A DNA stretch of 64,000 nt from Streptomyces roseus (GTDB lineage: Bacteria; Actinomycetota; Actinomycetes; Streptomycetales; Streptomycetaceae): contig NZ_LFML01000127.1 of the NCBI RefSeq assembly GCF_001044425.1, forward strand, positions 1-64,000, given 5' to 3'. The translations under genes were made by a program, and so were the position numbers. Below are positions 7,988-16,369 of the stretch, piece by piece. How positions within the stretch are numbered: position 1 is the first letter of the stretch; every line of letters begins with the position of its first letter. The notes beneath the pieces are model-generated. The model was given only the letters and a program-made list of their open reading frames with translations, did no database searches and was not told where the DNA came from.

Positions 7988-9655
7988 ATGTTCTCGATCA
8001 CCACCGCCGGCAGCAGGGCGCGCCGCCTCGCCCTCGTGTCCGGCGCGGCCGTCCTCACCGGCACCCTCCTCGCCGCCGGCACCACCGCCGCTTCGGCGGG
8101 TGCCGTCCCGGCGGCCGCCGAAGCCGGCGCCGCTGCGGCCACCGCGGCCTCGCTCGGCCTCGGCGGCGAGGAGCAGTTGATCGTCAAGGACGTCATCAAG
8201 GACGCCGACGGCACGGTCCACACCCGCTACGAGCGCACGTACGCCGGCCTTCCCGTCCTCGGAGGCGACCTCGTCGTCCACCGCAACGCCGGCGGTGCCG
8301 TCACGTCGGTCACCAAGGCCACCGAGGCCGACATCAAGGTCGCCTCGGTGACCCCGAAGCTGGCCCCGGCCGCCGCCCATTCCGCCGCGGTCCAGGCCGC
8401 CGAAGCCGCGAACACCACCGGCGCCTCCGCCGGCGACTCCCCGCGCAAGGTCATCTGGGCCGCCGACGGCAAGCCCGTCCTCGCCTACGAGACCGTCGTC
8501 ACGGGCGTCCAGCGCGACGGTGTCACCCCGAGCCGACTGCGCGTCATCACCGACGCCGACACCGGCCGGAAACTGCACGAGGCCCAGCTCATCCTCGACA
8601 TAGCCGGCGGCATCACCGCGAAGAGCGGAGCCGCGGCCGCCAAGCCCAGCGCCGCCGCGCCCGCCGCGGTCGGTACCGGCGCCAGCCAGTACAGCGGCAG
8701 CGTCTCCCTCAACACCACCAAGACGTCGTCGGGTTTCTCCCTCGTCGACAGCGTGCGCGGCGGCTCCAGCACCGTCGACCTCAAGCACAAGACGAGCGGC
8801 AACGGCACGGTCTTCACCGACGCGGACAACAAGTGGGGGAACGGCCTGCCCGGCAACAACCAGACGGCCGCCGTGGACGCCGCCTACGGCGCCGCCCAGA
8901 CCTGGGACTTCTACAAGAACGTCCTGCACCGCAACGGCATCAAGAACGACGGGCGGGCTCCGGTCTCCCGGGTCCACTACGGCAGCGCCTACCAGAACGC
9001 TTTCTGGGACGACCAGTCCTTCACCATCACCTACGGCGACGGCGCCGGCAACCAGCACGCCCTGACCCAGCTCGACGTGGCCGGCCACGAGTTCAGCCAC
9101 GGCGTGACCTCGGCCACCGCGGACCTGCAGTACTCCGGTGAGTCCGGCGGCCTGAACGAGGCCACCTCGGACATCTTCGGCACCGCGGTGGAGTGGAACG
9201 CGAACAACGCCCAGGACAAGGGCGACTACCTGCTCGGCGAGAAGATCGACATCTTCGGCAACGGCAAGCCGCTGCGCTACCAGGACAAGCCGAGCAAGGA
9301 CGGCCGGGGCTCGGCCGACTACTGGAGCGCCGGCGTGGGCAACCTCGACGTGCACTACTCCTCCGGCGTCGCCAACCACTTCTTCTACCTGCTGTCCGAG
9401 GGCAGCGGCGCGAAGGACATCAACGGCGTGCACTACGACAGCCCGACCGTGGACGGCTCGACGGTCACCGGTATCGGCCGGGACAAGGCGGTCCAGATCT
9501 GGTACAAGGCGCTGACCGCGTACTTCACGTCCACCACCGACTACCACGGTGCCCGCGAGGCCACCCTGAAGGCAGCGGCCGACCTGTACGGCGCGAACAG
9601 CGCCGAGGCCAAGGCCGTGGCCGCCGCCTGGGCCGGGGTGAACGTCAAGCCCTGA
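7988..9655 (+). CDS. Secreted M4 (thermolysin-like) metalloprotease
   Basis: A 555-residue prepro-metalloprotease. Residues 1-36 form a Sec signal peptide (two arginines, long hydrophobic core, ASA cleavage). An FTP propeptide domain follows (about 50-105), then a PepSY-like pro-region (about 140-200) and the catalytic domain. The zinc site is H367-E368-F-S-H371 with the third ligand E391 in GGLNEATSD; His456 in VHYSSG matches thermolysin's catalytic histidine. It would be autoprocessed outside the cell and release peptides. The ATG at 7988 is preferred over a GTG at 7940 because it begins directly before the signal peptide and has GGAG eight bases upstream. A strong hairpin follows the stop. 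Confidence 0.94.
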   Translation: MFSITTAGSRARRLALVSGAAVLTGTLLAAGTTAASAGAVPAAAEAGAAAATAASLGLGGEEQLIVKDVIKDADGTVHTRYERTYAGLPVLGGDLVVHRNAGGAVTSVTKATEADIKVASVTPKLAPAAAHSAAVQAAEAANTTGASAGDSPRKVIWAADGKPVLAYETVVTGVQRDGVTPSRLRVITDADTGRKLHEAQLILDIAGGITAKSGAAAAKPSAAAPAAVGTGASQYSGSVSLNTTKTSSGFSLVDSVRGGSSTVDLKHKTSGNGTVFTDADNKWGNGLPGNNQTAAVDAAYGAAQTWDFYKNVLHRNGIKNDGRAPVSRVHYGSAYQNAFWDDQSFTITYGDGAGNQHALTQLDVAGHEFSHGVTSATADLQYSGESGGLNEATSDIFGTAVEWNANNAQDKGDYLLGEKIDIFGNGKPLRYQDKPSKDGRGSADYWSAGVGNLDVHYSSGVANHFFYLLSEGSGAKDINGVHYDSPTVDGSTVTGIGRDKAVQIWYKALTAYFTSTTDYHGAREATLKAAADLYGANSAEAKAVAAAWAGVNVKP

Positions 9656-9673
9656 CCCCCGCAGCACGCACGG

Positions 9674-9706
9674 GGCGCCGCACCGAGGTCGAACCGGTGC
9701 GGCGCC
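9674..9706 (+). terminator. Hairpin terminator of the M4 protease gene
   Basis: A perfect 12-bp stem (GGCGCCGCACCG pairing with 9695-9706) with a 9-nt loop begins 18 bp after the protease stop. No U-tract follows, which is common for Streptomyces terminators. Confidence 0.65.
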
Positions 9707-9743
9707 GCCGTGCCCCGCCGGCGCCGTGCCCCACGGCGCCGGG

Positions 9744-9795
9744 CCCGCACCCGCACCCGCACCCGCACCCGCACCCGCACCCGCACCCGCACCCG
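9744..9795. repeat. Hexanucleotide repeat (CCCGCA)8
   Basis: Eight uninterrupted copies of CCCGCA plus CCCG run directly up to the ribosome-binding site (GAGGAG, 9795-9800) of the sulfatase. On the other strand the unit reads TGCGGG. Copy number is likely to vary by slippage and could alter leader folding. Confidence 0.9.
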
Positions 9796-9809
9796 AGGAG
9801 CAGTCCCCC

Positions 9810-12050
9810 ATGCCCAGCCGCCGTACCTTCCTGGCCGCTTCGACCGCCACCCTCGGTCTGACCGCCGGCGCCGCCACCGCCGCCGGGTCGGCACAGGCGG
9901 TGTCCGCGGTGACGGTCCCGGACACGGCGGACGGCTCCGGCGCCCGGCTGCCGAACTTCGTCGTCGTCCTCGCCGACGACCTCGGCTACGGCGAACTCGG
10001 CGCGTACGGGCAGAAACTGATCACCACCCCCCGCCTGGACCGGCTCGCCACCGAGGGGCTCCGCTTCACCGACGCCTACTCCACCGCGGCCGTCTGCGCA
10101 CCCTCCCGCTGCTCCCTGCTGACCGGACTGCACACCGGCCACGCCACGGTCCGCGCCAACCCTTCCTCCGGCGGTCAGGGCTCGCTCACCGCCACCGACA
10201 CCACCTTCGCGCAGGTGCTGCGGGCGCGCGGCTACCGGACCGCCGTGGTCGGCAAGTGGGGCTTCGGACCGGAGGCGGCCGGCCAGGACAGCCATCCGGC
10301 CGCCCGCGGCTTCGAGGAGTTCCACGGCTACATCGACCACACCCACGCCCACGAGTACTACCCCGAGTACCTCTGGCACAACGCGGTCAAGGAGCCCATC
10401 CCCGCCAACGCCGGCGGCGCCAAGGCCGTGTACGCCCCCGACCTCCTCGCACAGCGCGCCCTGGAGTTCATCGACGCCCACGCCGCCGAGCCGTTCCTCC
10501 TCCTGCTCACCCCGAACGTCCCGCACGCGCCCAGCGACATCCCCGACACGACGGCCTACGCCGACCGGAGCTGGACGGCCGCGAACAAGGGGCACGCGGC
10601 CCAGGTGTCCTACTTCGACTCACTGGTCGGCAAGGTGGTCGACCGGCTGCGCTCCCTCGGCCTGGAGCAGGACACCGTCGTCCTCGTCACCAGCGACAAC
10701 GGCCCGCACGAGGAGGGCGGGGTGAACCCCGACCTGTTCGACGCCAACGGTCCGCTGCGCGGCTACAAGCGCAACCTCTACGAAGGCGGCGTACGCGTCC
10801 CTCTCATCGCCTGGGGTCCCGGCCGGGTCCGGCAGGGCACCAGCGACCGCCCCACCCCCCTGACCGACGTCCTGCCCACCCTCGCCGAGCTCGGCGGTGC
10901 CCCCGCCCCCACCGACGTGGACGGGCTCTCCGCCGCTCCCCTGCTCGCCGGCAGCCCCGACTCGGCGCGCCACGGACACCTGTACTGGTTCCGCGACGAG
11001 CTGGGGGTCACCAGCCGGGCCGATGCCCAGGACAACAAGCGCGCGACCTGGCTCGCCGAGGCGGTGCGCCGAGAGAATTGGAAGGCCGTGCGCTTCGCCC
11101 CCGAGCGCGACCACAACCTTCCCGACGACAAGTGGCAGGTGGAGCTGTACGACCTGGCGGCCGATCCCGGCGAGACCCGCAACGTCCTCGACAAGAACCC
11201 CTCCAAGGCCGCGGAACTGGTGGCGCTGATGCGCTCCTCTTGGCGGGACACCTTCGCGCGCACCCCTTTCGGGGCCCGCCTGACCCTGCCCCGCCTGGCC
11301 GTCCCCGGCCAGGCGTTCACCGTGACCGCCACCCTGGACAACGGTTCCGCGCGGCCCTGGACCACCGCGTCGCTCGGCCTGCGCGCCCCGGCCGGATGGA
11401 CCGTGGTCTCCACCTCCCCGACCACGGCGCAGGAGCTCGCCGTCGGCGCCCGGCTCACCGCCTCCTGGCAGGTCACCCCGCCCGCGGACGCTGCCCCCGC
11501 CACCCCTTGGAAGCTCACGGCCGAGGGTAGCGCCCTCACTGCGGCCGGCCCGGTCCGCTACGCGGCGGCGGGCACCGTCCCGACCCCGCCCCCCGCCCCC
11601 ACGCGCGACTCCTACCTTTCCGACCTCACCTGGATCAGTGCCGCCAACGGCTGGGGACCGGTGGAACGCGACGCCTCCAACGGCAAGAACGCCGCCGGTG
11701 ACGGTCCGCTGATCTCCTTCGGCGGTACGACGTATCCCAAGGGTCTGGGCGTCCACGCTCCCAGTGACATCGCCTACCACCTCGGCGGTGCCGCCGTGCG
11801 CTTCACTTCCCTCGTCGGCATCGACGACTTCTCCGCCAGGCAGAGCACCCTCGGCGCCACCCGCGCCAAGGTCTACGGCGACGACCGCCTGATCCTCACC
11901 ACCCCCACTCTCACGGCGGCCACCGGCCCGGTCCCGGTCGACGTGGACGTACGGGGCGTCCGCGTGCTGCGTCTGGTGGTCGAGGACGCCAACAACCGCA
12001 CGTCCTTCGACCACACCTCCTGGGCCCTGGCCCGGGTCACCGTGTCCTGA
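9810..12050 (+). CDS. Exported sulfatase with NPCBM module
   Basis: A 746-residue type I sulfatase. A Tat signal (RRTFLAASTATLGLTAGAA, residues 4-22) is followed by the alkaline-phosphatase-fold domain. The metal-binding LADDLGYGELG lies near residue 55 and the active site is C96-A-P-S-R100, with Cys96 the residue converted to formylglycine. From about residue 490 there is a NEW3-like beta-domain (NPCBM-associated), and residues about 620-746 form an NPCBM carbohydrate-binding domain (WISAANGWGPVERD...KGLGVHA). It is therefore likely to desulfate a polysaccharide outside the cell. The ATG at 9810 (GAGGAG upstream) is chosen over 9726, which would translate the hexanucleotide repeat ahead of the Tat signal. 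The maturation enzyme is encoded next door. Confidence 0.93.
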   Translation: MPSRRTFLAASTATLGLTAGAATAAGSAQAVSAVTVPDTADGSGARLPNFVVVLADDLGYGELGAYGQKLITTPRLDRLATEGLRFTDAYSTAAVCAPSRCSLLTGLHTGHATVRANPSSGGQGSLTATDTTFAQVLRARGYRTAVVGKWGFGPEAAGQDSHPAARGFEEFHGYIDHTHAHEYYPEYLWHNAVKEPIPANAGGAKAVYAPDLLAQRALEFIDAHAAEPFLLLLTPNVPHAPSDIPDTTAYADRSWTAANKGHAAQVSYFDSLVGKVVDRLRSLGLEQDTVVLVTSDNGPHEEGGVNPDLFDANGPLRGYKRNLYEGGVRVPLIAWGPGRVRQGTSDRPTPLTDVLPTLAELGGAPAPTDVDGLSAAPLLAGSPDSARHGHLYWFRDELGVTSRADAQDNKRATWLAEAVRRENWKAVRFAPERDHNLPDDKWQVELYDLAADPGETRNVLDKNPSKAAELVALMRSSWRDTFARTPFGARLTLPRLAVPGQAFTVTATLDNGSARPWTTASLGLRAPAGWTVVSTSPTTAQELAVGARLTASWQVTPPADAAPATPWKLTAEGSALTAAGPVRYAAAGTVPTPPPAPTRDSYLSDLTWISAANGWGPVERDASNGKNAAGDGPLISFGGTTYPKGLGVHAPSDIAYHLGGAAVRFTSLVGIDDFSARQSTLGATRAKVYGDDRLILTTPTLTAATGPVPVDVDVRGVRVLRLVVEDANNRTSFDHTSWALARVTVS

Positions 12051-12071
12051 CCCGGTCACCGTGTCCTGACC
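12035..12071. repeat. 18-bp direct repeat across the sulfatase stop
   Basis: GGTCACCGTGTCCTGACC occurs at 12035-12052 and again at 12054-12071, duplicating the last codons and the TGA. It looks like a recent tandem duplication with no effect on the protein. Confidence 0.8.
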
Positions 12072-12096
12072 TCCAGCGCCCGGACGACGGACCGAG

Positions 12097-13005
12097 CTAC
12101 GGGAGGTCGGCGGCCACACGGAACCCGATGTTGCCGGTCGAGCTGTCGGGCGTGTTCGAGCTGCGGGCCGCGACGCGGTAGCGGTTGCAGTAGGAGTCGT
12201 GGCAGAGGTACGAGCCTCCGCGCATGGCGCGGGACGTCTCCTCGCCGGGCGTGAACCAGTCCGCACACCACTCCCAGACGTTGCCGACCGTGTTGTACAG
12301 GCCGAAGCTGTTGGGCCGGAAGGATTTCACCGGGGCGGTGGAGACGTAGCCGTCGGCACCGGTGTTGAGTGCGGGGAACTCGCCCTGCCAGATGTTGCAC
12401 ATGTGACGGCCGTCGGGCGTGAGCTCGTCGCCCCAGGGGTATCGGCGCTGCTCCAGGCCGCCGCGTGCCGCGTACTCCCACTCGGCCTCGGTGGGCAGGC
12501 GGGTGCCGGACCAGGCGCAGTACGCCTGGGCGTCGTTCCAGGACACATGGACGACGGGGTGGTTCTGCCGGTCGGTGACGTGCGAACCGGGTCCTTCGGG
12601 GTGGCGCCAGCAGGCGCCCTCCACCGCCCGCCACCACGGGACGGCCGCCACGGGCGCGGAGACCGCGGCGACCTCGTCGGCGAGGAAGGCACCGAAGGTG
12701 AACGAGAAGCCGAAGCGCTCGGCCTCCGTCGTATGGCCGGTGGCCTTGGCGAAGGTGGCGAACTGGGCATTGGTCACGGCCGCGGCCGCGATCCGGAAGG
12801 GCTCCACGGCCACCTCGCGAACCGGCCCCTCGGCGTCCGCCGGAAAGCCCTCCGGGTCGTCGGTGCCCATGAGGAACGCGCCACCGGGCAGGGTGATCAG
12901 CTGCCGGGCCACCCGGGAGGCCGCGGCCGCAGGGGCCGCCGGGGGCGGTGGCGCGAGGGTGAGCATCGGGGCATGGTCGTGGCCGGGGGTGCAGCAGTCC
13001 AACAT
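12097..13005 (-). CDS. Formylglycine-generating enzyme (sulfatase maturase)
   Basis: A 302-residue FGE/SUMF1-family protein that oxidises the sulfatase-motif cysteine to C-alpha-formylglycine in an oxygen- and copper-dependent reaction. The family start [12 protein letters not shown] is at about residue 38, the [15 protein letters not shown] block near 97, and the catalytic pair Cys268/Cys273 lies in [15 protein letters not shown], essentially the S. coelicolor FGE sequence as I recall it (Cys272/Cys277). The C-terminus [11 protein letters not shown] is canonical. It has no signal peptide and so acts on cytoplasmic precursors before Tat export. It sits between two CxPSR sulfatases, its probable substrates. 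Start ATG has ACGGAG upstream. Confidence 0.95.
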   Translation of the reverse strand: MLDCCTPGHDHAPMLTLAPPPPAAPAAAASRVARQLITLPGGAFLMGTDDPEGFPADAEGPVREVAVEPFRIAAAAVTNAQFATFAKATGHTTEAERFGFSFTFGAFLADEVAAVSAPVAAVPWWRAVEGACWRHPEGPGSHVTDRQNHPVVHVSWNDAQAYCAWSGTRLPTEAEWEYAARGGLEQRRYPWGDELTPDGRHMCNIWQGEFPALNTGADGYVSTAPVKSFRPNSFGLYNTVGNVWEWCADWFTPGEETSRAMRGGSYLCHDSYCNRYRVAARSSNTPDSSTGNIGFRVAADLP

Positions 13006-13028
13006 GGCGGCTCCGTCGGGACGGTGGG

Positions 13029-13068
13029 CGGCCGGGCGCCCGTACCTCGCGGTGCGGGCGCCCGGCCG
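13029..13068 (-). terminator. Hairpin between sulfatase 2 and FGE genes
   Basis: A 14-bp stem (GGCCGGGCGCCCG core, 13030-13042 with 13055-13067, plus one flanking pair) with a 12-nt loop occupies most of the 82-bp gap between the two minus-strand genes. It could end part of the sulfatase transcript or separate the levels of substrate and maturase. It ends 24 bp before the FGE start. Confidence 0.55.
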
Positions 13069-13087
13069 GCGGTTCTGTGGGGGTGGG

Positions 13088-14518
13088 TCAGGCCACGCGG
13101 TCGGCGGCGAGCCGGGCGGCCAGGGCGGGGATGCCGAGGGCCTGCTCGTCGGCCGGAGTCGCCTGGTGGAGCTTGTTGGCCAGCTGGTGCGGGTCGTGCA
13201 CCAGGTCGTAGTACTCGCGGAACTTGACCTGGCCGGTGCCGGACACCGTGCCGTTCGCGTCGGTCGTCAGGTCGTAGTACTCCGTATATTGCTCGTCCTT
13301 GGCGACGTACGAGGACCAGGTCGGCACACCGCCGGTGGCCGTGCCCTGCTTCCACCACTCCACCAGCAGGTGGTCGCGGCTGTAGGCGGAGAGCAGGGAC
13401 CGGCCGTCCTGCGCCGCGGACGGGGTGATGCCGGCCGCGTCGAGGATGGTCGGCGCGATGTCGATGTTCGCGACGATGCGGTGGTCCACGCTCCCCGCCC
13501 CACGCCCGCCGGCCGGCCAGGAGAGGTAGAACGGCACCTCGTGAGCCGGCCGGTAGGGCACCGACTTGGCGGTCCAGCCGTGGTCGCCCCAGCTGAAGCC
13601 GTTGTCGCCGATGTAGATGACGAGGGTGTTGTCCAGCTGGCCCAAGGCCTGGAGCTTGTCCTTGAATGCCTGCACCGCGTCGTCGACGGAGAGCAGCGTG
13701 CGCAGCTGCTCTGCGCGGATGGTCTGGCCGTCGGCGAGGGTGCCGGTGGCGTTCTTGATGTAGGCCGGCTTGTCGCTGCGGTCGTTCTCGGGGACCGAGG
13801 GCCGGCCGTTCCAGTCCGGGACGGGGGTGTCCGCGTACTTCGCCTCGGGGGTCCGCGGGCCGTGGGAGGCGTAGGGGGTGACGTACGCGAACCAGGGCCG
13901 GGTGTCGGTCGCGGCCTTCTGGAGGAAGTTCAGCGTGCGGTTCTTGATGATGGTGGTGGTGTAGCCGTTGATCGTCTGGACGGTGCCGTTGACGTTCCAC
14001 TGGGCGTCGACGTATCCGGGCCGCAGGAGAGCGAATTCCTCGAAGTGCGGCGGGTTGTCGGCCAGGGCCCATGAGTTGAGGTACTTGCCGAACAGGCCGG
14101 TGCGGTAGCCCGCGTCCCCCAGGTACTTCTGCACGGTGGTGCTCTGGTCGAGCGCGTACGGGGACTGGTTGTTGCGCACGCCGTGGTTGTGGGCGTGCCG
14201 GCCGGAGAACACACTCGACCGCGAGGGGGCGCACAAGGGGGTGGCGACGTGGCCGTTCGTGAACTTCACGCCCTGGTCGGCGAGCCAGGCGAGGGTCTTG
14301 GGCAGGGCCCATTCGGTCTGCTTCGGCTGGTCGTCGGTGACGATCAGCAGGATGTTCGGGCGGCCCGCGGCAGCGGCGGGGGTGGCTGCTGCGGCCTGCG
14401 CGAGGACGGGTACGGCGGTGGCTGCTGCCACGGCTGCGGCGCCGCCGAGGAAGCCGCGGCGGCTCACGGGGTGGCGTCTGTTCTCGGTGTTCTCGCTCGT
14501 TTCGCTGTTCTCGCTCAT
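13088..14518 (-). CDS. Tat-exported sulfatase
   Basis: A 476-residue type I sulfatase. The N-terminus carries a Tat signal with [22 protein letters not shown] (about 19-40). The metal loop [14 protein letters not shown] lies near 58, and the formylglycine site C96-A-P-S-R is followed by [14 protein letters not shown]. It has no carbohydrate-binding module, unlike the first sulfatase. The ATG at 14518 is chosen because AGGAGGA lies nine bases upstream; the ATG at 14527 would overlap that site. The same strand continues into the FGE gene after a hairpin, so substrate and maturase are probably produced together. Natural substrate unknown; choline- or glycan-sulfates are possible. Confidence 0.92.
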   Translation of the reverse strand: MSENSETSENTENRRHPVSRRGFLGGAAAVAAATAVPVLAQAAAATPAAAAGRPNILLIVTDDQPKQTEWALPKTLAWLADQGVKFTNGHVATPLCAPSRSSVFSGRHAHNHGVRNNQSPYALDQSTTVQKYLGDAGYRTGLFGKYLNSWALADNPPHFEEFALLRPGYVDAQWNVNGTVQTINGYTTTIIKNRTLNFLQKAATDTRPWFAYVTPYASHGPRTPEAKYADTPVPDWNGRPSVPENDRSDKPAYIKNATGTLADGQTIRAEQLRTLLSVDDAVQAFKDKLQALGQLDNTLVIYIGDNGFSWGDHGWTAKSVPYRPAHEVPFYLSWPAGGRGAGSVDHRIVANIDIAPTILDAAGITPSAAQDGRSLLSAYSRDHLLVEWWKQGTATGGVPTWSSYVAKDEQYTEYYDLTTDANGTVSGTGQVKFREYYDLVHDPHQLANKLHQATPADEQALGIPALAARLAADRVA

Positions 14519-14977
14519 GATGTCCATTCCTCCTGGGCGCGTCGGCGCACGAGGGCATGGCAGACGAGCCGCTTCGAGTCGCCTGCTGTGGTGTGAAAGG
14601 GGGAGGAGACGGGAGCCAGGCGGGGCGCCAGGTGGGGATCCCGTGCGGGAGAAAGGCGCGTTCAGCGCGCCGGGGCGACCGTACACAGGGCGCTCGCCAT
14701 ACGCCCTTGGTCGACGTGGCGGCGCGCGCTGAGGATTCCTGCTGCCATGGCGACGAGCGTAGGTGAGGCGGAACCGCCGTTCCATGTACGGCAGATGAAA
14801 ATGCAGGCGCCCCGATGTCCCGCTGCGACCGCGGCCCCGTCCACCGCCGGTGTGCGCGCAAGCCGCCCCCGGGGCGTCCTCACCTCGCCGCAGCTGAGAT
14901 GGTCTGGCCGCGCGGGCGCCGCTGAACCGCGCCCTTGCCCGGTGGGGCCGGAAGGGTCCGGCCCCACCGGGGGCGGC
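14519..14977. other. 459-bp intergenic region
   Basis: Upstream region of the second sulfatase, plus the 3' end of the antiporter transcript unit arriving from the right. Apart from the terminator hairpin at 14939-14970 and the sulfatase ribosome site, I see no gene; the ORFs crossing it lack Streptomyces codon bias. Confidence 0.5.
14939..14970 (-). terminator. Strong terminator hairpin of the antiporter gene
   Basis: A perfect 14-bp stem, CCGGTGGGGCCGGA with its complement, around a 4-nt loop AGGG. It starts eight bases beyond the antiporter stop codon (minus strand). It is among the longest perfect hairpins in the window. Confidence 0.8.
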
Positions 14978-16201
14978 TCACGGGCTGACGGCGAGGAAGA
15001 GGTACGCGGCGAGCAGGACGAGGTGCACGCCGCCCTGGAGCAGGGTCGCCCGGCCGGGCGCGATGGTGAGGGCGCTGACCACGACGGTCAGGGCGAGCAG
15101 CACCATGTGGATCGGCCCGAGGCCGAGCAGGAGCGGACCGGAGAGCCAGACGGTGGCGAGGGCGATGGCCGGGATGGTCAGGCCGATGCTGGCGATGGCG
15201 GAGCCGTAGCCCAGGTTGAGGCTGGTCTGGACGCGGTCGCGGCGGGCGGCGCGTACGGCGGCGAGGGTCTCGGGGGCCAGGACCAGCAGGGCGATGATCA
15301 CACCGACGACGGCGTTGGGCAGGCCGGCGCCGGCGACGGCCCTCTCGATGGTCGGCGAGACGGCCTTGGCGTCGCCGACGACGGCGACGAGCGCGACCAG
15401 CAGCAGGCCCAGGCTGACCAGGGCGGCCCGGGAGGTGGGCGGCGCGGCGTGCTCCCCGTCGCCGTCCCGAGCGGCCCCGTCCCCGTCCCCAGCGGCCACG
15501 CCGCCGTCGCCGGCGGCCGCACCGCCCCGCCCCGCGGCCCCGTCGCCGCTCCCCACCGCGCCGGCTGCGGCGCCGGCCGCCCGCTCCGTAGCGGCCCCGG
15601 TGTCCACCGGCAGGAAGTAGTCCCGGTGACGGACCGTCTGGACGGCGATGAACAGCCCGTACAGGGCGAGCGAGGCGACGGCGGCGAAGGTCAGCTGGGC
15701 GGTGGAGAACTCCGGTCCCGGCTTGCTGGTGGTGAACGTCGGCAGGACCAGGCTGAGGACGGCCAGCGTCGCCACGGTGGCCAGGGCCGCGCCGGAGCCC
15801 TCCGCGTTGAAGACGGCGACCCGGTTGCGCAGGGCCCCGACGAGCAGGGACAGGCCGACGATGCCGTTGCAGGTGATCATGACGGCGGCGAACACCGTGT
15901 CCCGGGCCAGGGAGGCCGTCTTGTCCCCGCCATCGGCCATCAGGGTGACGATGAGGGCCACTTCGATGACGGTGACGGCCACGGCCAGGACCAGCGAGCC
16001 GAAGGGCTCGCCCACCCGGTGGGCGACGACCTCGGCGTGGTGCACGGCGGCGAGCACCGCGCCGCCGAGGCAGAGGGCGACCAGGCCCACGGCGAATCCG
16101 GGCAGATCGCGCCCCCAGCTGAAGACGAGCGCGAGGAGCGCCACCACGGGGACCACGACGGTCCAGTCGGTCAGGGGGAATCTGCGGGTAGCCGTACTCA
16201 T
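14978..16201 (-). CDS. chaA: Ca2+:H+ antiporter (ChaA/CaCA family)
   Basis: A 407-residue integral membrane cation/proton exchanger with about 11 hydrophobic helices in two homologous halves. The CaCA alpha-repeat of half one is seen around residues 65-85 (GEPFGSLVLAVAVTVIEVAL, with the transport glutamate) and the counterpart in half two around 300 (ALLVLAPETLAAVRAAR, again with a membrane glutamate). It would export Ca2+ (or Na+/K+) in exchange for protons. A cytoplasmic loop at about 205-255 is almost entirely Gly/Ala/Asp, an unusual insert. ATG 16201 is chosen over a TTG three codons earlier; neither has a strong ribosome site. Confidence 0.86.
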   Translation of the reverse strand: MSTATRRFPLTDWTVVVPVVALLALVFSWGRDLPGFAVGLVALCLGGAVLAAVHHAEVVAHRVGEPFGSLVLAVAVTVIEVALIVTLMADGGDKTASLARDTVFAAVMITCNGIVGLSLLVGALRNRVAVFNAEGSGAALATVATLAVLSLVLPTFTTSKPGPEFSTAQLTFAAVASLALYGLFIAVQTVRHRDYFLPVDTGAATERAAGAAAGAVGSGDGAAGRGGAAAGDGGVAAGDGDGAARDGDGEHAAPPTSRAALVSLGLLLVALVAVVGDAKAVSPTIERAVAGAGLPNAVVGVIIALLVLAPETLAAVRAARRDRVQTSLNLGYGSAIASIGLTIPAIALATVWLSGPLLLGLGPIHMVLLALTVVVSALTIAPGRATLLQGGVHLVLLAAYLFLAVSP

Positions 16202-16369
16202 ATCAGCCAACTTGCCAGAAGTGTCCCCGATGTGCGGCGCAAGGGGCGCATCCGGGGCTCTGACGTGGCACTTCTCACGGAATGTCGGGCGTGGCGGAGC
16301 GGGGGCGGCAGCTCGGACCGCGCCGCCCGGACCGCGGGCCCGGATCCCGGTCCGCCACGCCCGGCGCGC

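Noticed and set aside
9744-9795. CRISPR-like array
   Set aside because: The unit is 6 bp with no spacers; it is a simple-sequence repeat.
9726-9809. Start of the first sulfatase at ATG 9726 with an Ala-Pro repeat N-terminus
   Set aside because: It would place the hexanucleotide repeat-encoded residues ahead of a standard Tat signal; the ATG at 9810 has the ribosome site and begins at the signal.
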